Below, piece after piece: positions 1 through 6,791 of a stretch of 22,597 nucleotides of DNA. The notes under the pieces are model-generated. The model was not told where the DNA came from, searched no databases, and was given only the letters and a program-made list of their open reading frames with translations. The DNA is from Deltaproteobacteria bacterium (GTDB lineage Bacteria > Myxococcota > Polyangia > Haliangiales > Haliangiaceae): assembly GCA_018262455.1 (NCBI GenBank), contig JAGSPR010000050.1:1-22597 (forward strand), given 5' to 3'. Position 1 is the stretch's first letter; the number at the start of each line of letters is the position of its first letter. A program made the translations under genes and the position numbers.

Positions 1-541
<541 letters not shown>

Positions 542-579
542 ACGGGCTTCTCCTCTGGAAGGGTCTGGAGCGAACTTTG

Positions 580-606
580 TTAGCACTCGCCGCAGGCGAC
601 TGCTAA
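580..606 (-). promoter_or_regulatory. CIRCE operator (HrcA binding site)
   Basis: On the plus strand the site reads TTAGCACTC, nine bases, then GACTGCTAA. This is the CIRCE inverted repeat (consensus TTAGCACTC-N9-GAGTGCTAA) with a single mismatch in the second arm and the exact 9-bp spacer. It lies between groES and its likely promoter. CIRCE is the operator of the heat-shock repressor HrcA, so the groESL operon is expected to be de-repressed on heat shock. hrcA itself is not in the window. Confidence 0.93.
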
Positions 607-614
607 CGGCCGTC

Positions 615-643
615 TTGGTAAGGCGACCGCGAGCCCCGCGCAA
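615..643 (-). promoter_or_regulatory. Possible groESL promoter
   Basis: Reading leftwards, TTGCGC (643-638) is followed after 17 bases by TACCAA (620-615), a weak match to a sigma-70 type -35/-10 pair. Its position, ending eight bases before the CIRCE site, fits HrcA blocking initiation. Each hexamer matches consensus at only three of six positions, so the placement is tentative. Confidence 0.3.
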
Positions 644-718
644 GGGGCCAGGCGTCCGAATTTGCTCGGGACTACTTCACCCGTGCCCTACGGCGGTATC
701 CGACATCCCCCCCGAACG

Positions 719-746
719 TTGAAGCCCGTTCCGGAGCCGGTCTAAC
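719..746 (+). promoter_or_regulatory. Possible promoter for the 803-2031 gene pair
   Basis: TTGAAG (719-724) and TCTAAC (741-746) are separated by 16 bases and each matches the sigma-70 consensus at four of six positions. They lie in the 196-bp divergent gap between the groESL operator and the plus-strand pair, about 57 bp before the start codon. The remainder of this gap shows nothing I recognise. Confidence 0.3.
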
Positions 747-802
747 CACTAGCGATCAAATAGCAATCTTGCATTGCAGCCGAACTGGCCGAAGATCGAA
801 TC

Positions 803-1378
803 ATGGACGTCACGTTGGCAACTTCGGTCGATGAGTACTTTCACGAAGTCGTGACCGACGCGCTCACCGCGGTCGATCTCGCCGCTTCCGAACCGGCCAG
901 CTGGTACCTCGTCAGCCTGCTCGGGGAGTTCACGCGCGGACGCCTGACGGACGAACCGCTCGGCCTCAAGCTCGCGCAATCCACAGGGGCCGAGCCTGGC
1001 GAGCGGGTACGCACGCTCAAGCAGGTCGGCGATACCTCTCTCTATGTGGCAGGGTTCTTTGCGGAGTCGCTGACCCGATCCCTGGTGGACGTCGACTACT
1101 ACGTCGGGCTTGGTCAGACTGCATACTCGCAGCTGGCGCGTCAGCTCGGGAGTGGCAAGTCGATCTCCGAGGTCTACGAGGAGCTGGCGGCGGAGTTCCC
1201 GCGGTTCGTCGATGTGCTCGGGGCGGTCCGCAGGACCGTCTCGATCGCCGAGCTCAACGCGACCACCGACGTCGGCCGGCTGTACGAGATCTGGCTCCGC
1301 ACCCGGGACGAGTGGGTCGAGAAGAAGCTGAAGGCGGCGGGCCTGATCGTCGATCCGGGTCCCAAGGCGATCCAGTAG
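803..1378 (+). CDS. Conserved-looking hypothetical protein, 191 aa (first of a coupled pair)
   Basis: I do not recognise this protein. It is 191 residues, soluble, with no signal peptide or membrane segment, and mostly helical in character: alternating charged and hydrophobic runs such as DEYFHEVVTDALTAVDLAA near the start and YEELAAEFPRFVDVLGAVRR at about 130-149. A central segment around 75-105 (DTSLYVAGFFAESL, then DYYVGLGQTAYSQLARQ) is rich in aromatic residues and looks like a packed core. The ATG at 803 is the first good start, but no strong ribosome site precedes it. The stop codon shares one base with the GTG of the next gene, which implies translational coupling. Strong GC3 and length make it a real gene. 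Divergent placement from groESL does not by itself imply a stress role. Confidence 0.8.
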   Translation: MDVTLATSVDEYFHEVVTDALTAVDLAASEPASWYLVSLLGEFTRGRLTDEPLGLKLAQSTGAEPGERVRTLKQVGDTSLYVAGFFAESLTRSLVDVDYYVGLGQTAYSQLARQLGSGKSISEVYEELAAEFPRFVDVLGAVRRTVSIAELNATTDVGRLYEIWLRTRDEWVEKKLKAAGLIVDPGPKAIQ

Positions 1379-2031
1379 TGAGCGGAGATACCCTGGCTCG
1401 CGTCCAGCGCGGGCTCGAGGCGATGTACCGGGTCGACACCGGAGTGGCGGTCTCGGACTTCGTGATCGACCACGACCAGCGCGACGAGCTGGCGCCACGC
1501 GCGCGCCGCGGGCGCGAGCAGCTCCTGGTGTCGGAGGCCGGTGGCGAGATGTCGCTCGCGCTGTTCATCGATCCGTCCGTGCTCGCGAACCTCGAGACGC
1601 ATGATCCGGGACGCAGGCTCGGCGACCACAACCTCGGCGACTTCCTGCTCGCGGTCGAAGGTGTCAGCCACTTCATCTATGCGATCTGCTGCGCGCGTAG
1701 CGATCGTCCGGTCACCCAGCTCGAGCTCGAGCTCCAGGCCGAGGTCGACAAGTACGTCACGTGTCTGCTCGTCACCGAGCCCGACGAGGGCGTGTCGAGC
1801 GCGCTGCGCCAACGGTTGTTCGGCGATTGCACGTACGAGCCGGACCTCGATCACGAGGAGCATGCGCGCTATCGGGCCGCAAACGACAACGCCCTGCGCT
1901 ACTCGGCCTACCTCGAACAGACCTTCGTCGCACGCCGCAGGATCCCCGAGATGCTGGGCGAGCTCCGCCGGTTCTACCGCCTCGGGCTGCCCGGCAAGCT
2001 CGGCACGATCGCGTGCAATCGCGCGGCTTGA
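1378..2031 (+). CDS. Hypothetical protein, 217 aa, translationally coupled to the gene before it
   Basis: No family recognised. I place the start at the GTG at 1378, which overlaps the upstream TAG by one base (TAGTG) and has AAGG about ten bases upstream. The open frame extends further left to 1312, but that part lies inside the upstream gene. The product is acidic, probably soluble and mainly helical. The best landmarks are DHNLGDFLLAVEGVSHFIYA at about 83-102, a Cys-Cys just after it, and QLELELQAEVDKYVTCLLV at about 113-131. The C-terminus is basic, ending near RLGLPGKLG. There is no signal peptide or transmembrane stretch. The one-base overlap suggests that the two products act together or as a complex. 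The gene is convergent with the lipoprotein gene, with only 12 bp between stops. Confidence 0.8.
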   Translation: MSGDTLARVQRGLEAMYRVDTGVAVSDFVIDHDQRDELAPRARRGREQLLVSEAGGEMSLALFIDPSVLANLETHDPGRRLGDHNLGDFLLAVEGVSHFIYAICCARSDRPVTQLELELQAEVDKYVTCLLVTEPDEGVSSALRQRLFGDCTYEPDLDHEEHARYRAANDNALRYSAYLEQTFVARRRIPEMLGELRRFYRLGLPGKLGTIACNRAA

Positions 2032-2043
2032 CCCCGGGGTTGG

Positions 2044-3738
2044 CTACTTCATCTCCATCGAGCCCCACATCACGAGGCCCTTGTCGTTGACATCGATGCT
2101 GACCGTCGCGCGGCCGAAGAGCTTGGACAGATCGTCGGATGCCTGCTTGTCGAGCCCGCCATCCTCGGCGTCGCCGAAGTCGGGCAACATCTGCGCGCGC
2201 AGCTCGACGAACTTGCCGTAGTCGTAGCTCATGACCAGGAACGGCGACTTGCCACCGCTCGGGGCGTCGATCATCTTCTCGGCCAGCTTCTGGCCCTTGT
2301 TGCCGACGCCGACCACGACGGCCTTGTCGCCGACGCCGGCGTAGACGTCGAACGGGATCGGGAGCATGCCGCCGCCGAGCTTGTGGAGCTTGCCGTCGGT
2401 CTCGAGGCCGAGCTGCTGGAGCGGCGGCGCGAGCTTCATCAGCGCCGCGACGAGCCCTTTCGCGTCTCCCGACGACACGACCGCGAACGCCTCCATCGCA
2501 TCCGGGATCGGGTTGTTCCGCGCGCGGCCGCCGAACGAGACCGACTGGATCGCGAGGATCCCGCCGCGCACCGAGGTGATCTCCGCCGGCAGCGGCTTGC
2601 CGAGCGATGCCCGCATCTCCTCGGCGGACTGCTGCACGTGACTCCACTGGCAGGCATCGCCGAGCTTGCCGACGGTGGTCGCGATCATCAGGCCCAGCTT
2701 CTGACCGCCGGCGAGATCCACGCCGCCGCCAAACGCTGCGAGCGGCTCGTCGGACATCGCGACGCCGAGCCCGGGTACGTCGGTCCTGAGCGCCTCGACC
2801 ATCTTGAGCAGATCAGGGGCGAGCTCGAGCACCATGCCGCCGGTGGCGCGCTTCACACTGAGCTCGGAGTAGCCGACCACGAGGCGCGGGGCCATGGCCG
2901 TGACGCGGTCGAGCTCCGAGGTGCATGCGGCCGACGGCTGCATGCCCGCGAACGTCATCGCCTGGGTGGCGAGCAGCCTGCTGTCGGCGTACCCGATGAG
3001 GTGCGGGCCGAAGCCGTGCTTCTTCATCACCTCGCCGAGCGCCTTGCCGTCGGCCATGTTCTGCGCGGGCTTCTCGATGCCGAGGATGAGCGGCAGCTTC
3101 GCGTCGATCGAGGCCGCTGGACCGATCGCCACGATCAGCTGGTTGTCCGCGAACGCGACGACCAGGTCGGCCTTGCGCTGCGCGAACCGCCAGAAGCTTC
3201 GGCCGTCGCGGGTCTCCAGCGCGGGGAGCGTCTGGTCGGCCTTCTTCGCGATCCGCTCGATCGTGGCGAGCACGGCCTTGTCGTCCTTGACCTCGAGGCG
3301 GAACACCGCCGGCACGATCCCGAGGCCGTACAACGCGAACCGCGGCGTCGCCGAGAACCCGAGCGACTCGAGGCCGGCCTGGTTCCACTTGCCGTCGAGC
3401 TCGGTCATCACGGCTTCGAGCATGCCCGGCTTCGTGGATAACCCGTCGGCCTCCATCGCGCGGATCTGGGTGAACGATTTCTGGAACGTCGGTCCGAGCG
3501 CGGCCTTCATCTTCGCGTAGTAGTCGAGCGGCACCGCCTCGAACGCGGCGACGACATACGGCGTGTCCGATGGGATCGACGCGAACAGCGTCGGCGCTTT
3601 GAGCTTCGACGTGTCGACGTCAGCGGGCTTGGGCTTGAACTCGGTCGGCAGGGGCTGATCGCTGCCCACCGAGTCCTTCTTGCAGGCAGCCACACCGACG
3701 ACGAGCGAGAGACACAGTGACAGGCGCGAGATCTTCAT
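2044..3738 (-). CDS. Large lipoprotein, 564 aa, possibly DUF3352-like
   Basis: A lipid-anchored envelope protein of unknown function. The N-terminus has a Lys, a hydrophobic core (about 6-18) and the lipobox VAAC with Cys19 as the predicted lipidated residue. GGAGG lies just upstream of the ATG at 3738. After a Pro/Lys-rich linker (about 22-48), the body begins with FASIPSDTPYVVAAFEAVP at about 52-70. Two similar strand motifs, VVAFADNQLIVAIG (about 193-206) and YAGVGDKAVVVGVG (about 466-479), hint at an internal duplication. The phrase resembles the recurring strand in DUF3352-type proteins, but I cannot confirm that family. It is the last gene of the leftward run, 110 bp after the second repeat/PDZ protein, so it may be co-transcribed or have its own promoter. 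The gene call is certain; the function is not. Confidence 0.85.
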   Translation of the reverse strand: MKISRLSLCLSLVVGVAACKKDSVGSDQPLPTEFKPKPADVDTSKLKAPTLFASIPSDTPYVVAAFEAVPLDYYAKMKAALGPTFQKSFTQIRAMEADGLSTKPGMLEAVMTELDGKWNQAGLESLGFSATPRFALYGLGIVPAVFRLEVKDDKAVLATIERIAKKADQTLPALETRDGRSFWRFAQRKADLVVAFADNQLIVAIGPAASIDAKLPLILGIEKPAQNMADGKALGEVMKKHGFGPHLIGYADSRLLATQAMTFAGMQPSAACTSELDRVTAMAPRLVVGYSELSVKRATGGMVLELAPDLLKMVEALRTDVPGLGVAMSDEPLAAFGGGVDLAGGQKLGLMIATTVGKLGDACQWSHVQQSAEEMRASLGKPLPAEITSVRGGILAIQSVSFGGRARNNPIPDAMEAFAVVSSGDAKGLVAALMKLAPPLQQLGLETDGKLHKLGGGMLPIPFDVYAGVGDKAVVVGVGNKGQKLAEKMIDAPSGGKSPFLVMSYDYGKFVELRAQMLPDFGDAEDGGLDKQASDDLSKLFGRATVSIDVNDKGLVMWGSMEMK

Positions 3739-3775
3739 GAGCCCTCCGGCGCGCGGACTCTAGCAGAGCCGCCGA

Positions 3776-3862
3776 AGGCTCGCGCTGGACCTGGTCGATC
3801 ACGCTCGCGATGCGCTTCGGCGTGCCCTGGATCGCGATCCGCCGCGGGTTACCGAGGGCCAA
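3776..3862 (-). other. Coding-like fragment in the gap between two genes (possible remnant)
   Basis: The 110-bp gap at 3739-3848 is not featureless. Read leftwards from a TTG at 3862, in a frame different from the neighbouring gene, it gives NPRRIAIQGTPKRIASVIDQ, with G or C at nearly every third position for about 25 codons. After about base 3776 this bias fades. The phrase I-x-I-x-GTP-x-x-I resembles the end of a KH-like domain. It may be a decayed gene fragment, or chance. I see no plausible start or ribosome site. Confidence 0.2.
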
Positions 3863-6776
3863 GGACGATCGTGACGGTCGCCCCGCGAGCGAGCCCGAGG
3901 ATCATCCGGGTGCCTGGCGCCGCCTGGATCAGCGGGTCGAAGTTCCCTGTGTCGTCCCCGGTGACATCGGTGCCATTGACGGAGGTCACGACATCTCCGA
4001 CGCGGAGCTCGGTCTTGGCCGCCGGGCCTCTTGGATCGATCCACGCGACCTCGTGGCGCTCGTCGAGCGTTTCGTCCGCGCCTTGCTTGAACCGGACGCC
4101 GAGCTGGCCGGCCTCGCGATCTGGGACACGGGGGCGGACCACCGCGAGCTCGCCGAGCTCGAGCGCGTCTCCCGAAGGGATCGGGACCGTCCGGCGGATG
4201 CGGGCAGACCAGGCCGATTCCGGGTCGCGTGGCGTCCCGATCAGCACGATCGCTCCGACCGGGGCACTCTCGATGGTGAACCGACCGGCCGCATCGGTGA
4301 CGTTGGGCGTCCACTCGCTACCGAACCAGCTCGAAGCCGCGCGGCCCTGCTGCGGCTGCGCGACCATGCGGACGTCGGGAATCGGGGCGCGCGTGACAGC
4401 GTCGACCAGCGTGCCGGTGAGCACGACCAGCGGATCGAGCGCGAAGTCGACGGAGGTCTTGTGCTCACCGCTCGCGAGCGTGACCCGTTGCGAGCTGGAT
4501 CCGATGCTGCAATCGATGACCACCTTGTAGTCCCCCGCTGGCAACTCGCGCACCGCATAGCGGCCGTCGGTCCGGAACATGTGCTCGGTCCGGATCAACA
4601 TGGTCGTCGGCTCGATCAGCTTCACCGTGAAGCGATCAGGTGATGATCCCGTGCGCAGCTTGACCATGCCCTCGATCGACGCGGTGGGCTTGATCTGCAG
4701 CGTCGCCACCGAGCCGACCGCGACATGGCGCGCAAGGGCATCGCCGCCGCCATTGCGGAACGCGCGCACGGTGTACGTGCTGGCGGAGAGCTTGTCGATC
4801 ACGAACGTGCCATCCGGTTGGGTGAGCACCGGCCGCGACGAGGTTCCGAAATCCCAGTACGTGCCGAACACGTCCGCTTCGCCGTTGACGTCGCGCGCCG
4901 CCACCACGAAGGCATCGCTCACCGGCTTGCCGTCCGCGTCGAACACGCTGCCGCGGATCCGGCCGTCCTCTGGCTCGACGACGAGCCTCACGGTCGCGCG
5001 CTGGTTCGCGTCGACGTGGATCTGCTCGCCTTGAGGGTCGTGGTCCGTGGTGCCCGGCCTACGGGCACGCTGCCCACCACGATTCGCCGCGTAGACGTGG
5101 TGGTTGCCTGCGACGATGCCTGTGAGCTCGAACGTGCCGTCGTTGCGGGTGATCGAGTCCCTGGGATCGGTTGCAGGCTGATCGATCGACTCGGCGATCA
5201 CCCGCATGTTCGGGACGGGCTTGCCGCGGCCGTCGATCACGATGCCGTGCACCGTGCCTCCTGGGTCCAGGACGACGTCGTGCTCGATCGTCTCGTGACC
5301 GCTGATGGCGAGCTCGATCGGTGCAGGTGTCGCGAACATATCGGTTTCGACGAACAGGCTGAAGTGTCCGGGGTGCAGGCCGGTGATCGTGAACTCACCG
5401 GTCTGGTCGCTCGTCGCGCCAAGGCCGCCGCTCGCACCTGGCTCCAGCGGACCGATCGCGCGTGCGTTGAGGCTGGCGATGACCGGCGCGCCTGCGGTCG
5501 TCCGGACGTGGCCGTGGATCTTGCCACCGGGAGATACCTCCCACGTGAGCCCCGTGACGTCGGCGTCCCGGATCGTCACGCGCGGCGGCTCACCAACGAA
5601 GTGGTGACCCGCGCAGCGGATCCGCAGCACGTAGGTGCCCGGTAGCACCCCGTCCACGACCACCAGCGCACCTTCGCGGTACGAGCTCGCGTCGATGTCC
5701 GCCTCGAGGTTGCGGCCGATCGTCACCCACGCGTCCTTGCAGGCCTCGTGCGTGCCGGCGATCCGGATCGTTCCCGAGATCTGGTACGCACGGTGGAGCT
5801 TGATCACCACGCCGTCGACCTGTTCGCCGAGCCCCACCAGCGTGCTGCCCTCGGATCGGCCATAGCCGCTCGGGTCCTTCGCGACCAGCGTGTAGCGTGA
5901 CGGCGTGATCCGGGTGATCCGGAAGTGGCCCGTCGCGTCCGTCAGGTCGCTGTGCTCGTCTCCGTGACGCTCGCCCATCTCCACCGTGGTCGCCTCGACG
6001 TGGACGCCGCCGCGAGGTTCGCCGGTCTTCGCATCGACCACGGTTCCCGAGAGCGACGACTCCGGTGTCAGCTGGAGATCGATCGTGCCGGGCGCGACCG
6101 TGTCGTCGTCGCTCGCGGCATAGCCATCCGCGACCGCTGAGATCCTGGCCTCGCCGGGACGCAGCCACAGGCTGAACCGTCCCTGGCCATCGGTCTCCGT
6201 CGCGTAATCGTGGGTGTCGACCGAATGGCCCCACACCCGGGCCTGCGCGATCGGCCCGCCGCTGATGTCGGACACGGTGCCGGTGACCTCGACCGCGCCG
6301 CTGGCGAGCACGACGTCGACACCGGCCTTCGCCTCGCCGGCGGCGAGCGGAAACCAGCTCTCGCCGCGCTCGCCGTTGACGAGATACGCCGCGGGCGCGT
6401 GGTGCGGGGCCATCGCCTCGACCGCGTAGCTCGCCGCGAGCAGGTTCGCGATCCGGTATCCGCCGCTGGCATCGGCGGCGACGCAGATCGGGTCCCGGGT
6501 GAGCAGCGCCGGGAGCGCAGGTGAGTCGAGCGTCGCGCACGCGCGGGCGTTCGCGATCGGGGCGCCGTGGTCATCGCGGATCGTGCCGGCGATCGAGGCG
6601 CGGGGCAGGGTGCGTGGGTCGACGCGACGGACGCTCGAGCCTGGCGTGACCGATCCGGACGATCCCGAGCCCGAACCGAGCCCGGCCGGCTCGTCCCGCG
6701 AGCCGCCGCACCGCCAGATCACCGCGGTGATCGCGAGCACCGCGACCCCGACGACGACCGGCACGCTCCGCCTCAT
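3849..6776 (-). CDS. Anchored multi-repeat surface protein with C-terminal PDZ domain (second tandem paralogue, 975 aa)
   Basis: A predicted membrane-anchored extracytoplasmic protein. It has an N-terminal anchor (about 4-22, flanked by Arg2-Arg3) and a Gly/Ser-rich linker (about 30-50). From about residue 61 there are roughly nine beta-sandwich repeats of 80-100 residues of the carboxypeptidase-regulatory type, recognisable by ITGTV-D-x-x-GxP-x-x-x-A-x-V starts and G-x-F-x-I-x-x-L-x-P-G-x-Y ends. The last ~85 residues are a PDZ domain (DPRGPAAKTELRVGDVVTSV, then NGTDVTG). No protease or enzyme active site is visible. The ATG at 6776 lies 15 bp after the stop of its paralogue, with no clear ribosome site, so translational coupling is likely. 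Repeats of this kind usually serve as structural or ligand-binding modules. The role is unknown. Confidence 0.85.
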   Translation of the reverse strand: MRRSVPVVVGVAVLAITAVIWRCGGSRDEPAGLGSGSGSSGSVTPGSSVRRVDPRTLPRASIAGTIRDDHGAPIANARACATLDSPALPALLTRDPICVAADASGGYRIANLLAASYAVEAMAPHHAPAAYLVNGERGESWFPLAAGEAKAGVDVVLASGAVEVTGTVSDISGGPIAQARVWGHSVDTHDYATETDGQGRFSLWLRPGEARISAVADGYAASDDDTVAPGTIDLQLTPESSLSGTVVDAKTGEPRGGVHVEATTVEMGERHGDEHSDLTDATGHFRITRITPSRYTLVAKDPSGYGRSEGSTLVGLGEQVDGVVIKLHRAYQISGTIRIAGTHEACKDAWVTIGRNLEADIDASSYREGALVVVDGVLPGTYVLRIRCAGHHFVGEPPRVTIRDADVTGLTWEVSPGGKIHGHVRTTAGAPVIASLNARAIGPLEPGASGGLGATSDQTGEFTITGLHPGHFSLFVETDMFATPAPIELAISGHETIEHDVVLDPGGTVHGIVIDGRGKPVPNMRVIAESIDQPATDPRDSITRNDGTFELTGIVAGNHHVYAANRGGQRARRPGTTDHDPQGEQIHVDANQRATVRLVVEPEDGRIRGSVFDADGKPVSDAFVVAARDVNGEADVFGTYWDFGTSSRPVLTQPDGTFVIDKLSASTYTVRAFRNGGGDALARHVAVGSVATLQIKPTASIEGMVKLRTGSSPDRFTVKLIEPTTMLIRTEHMFRTDGRYAVRELPAGDYKVVIDCSIGSSSQRVTLASGEHKTSVDFALDPLVVLTGTLVDAVTRAPIPDVRMVAQPQQGRAASSWFGSEWTPNVTDAAGRFTIESAPVGAIVLIGTPRDPESAWSARIRRTVPIPSGDALELGELAVVRPRVPDREAGQLGVRFKQGADETLDERHEVAWIDPRGPAAKTELRVGDVVTSVNGTDVTGDDTGNFDPLIQAAPGTRMILGLARGATVTIVLGPR

Positions 6777-6791
6777 GGCTGCATGGTAGCG

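Noticed and set aside
749..1498. 249-codon minus-strand frame opposite the unknown gene pair
   Set aside because: The plus-strand pair has the better start/stop coupling and balanced composition. The minus frame is Arg/Leu/Asp-rich and crosses the junction of the two plus genes.
2031..2040. Palindrome ACCCCGGGGT between convergent stops
   Set aside because: A ten-base palindrome without loop or T-tract is common at this GC content and cannot form a good terminator hairpin.
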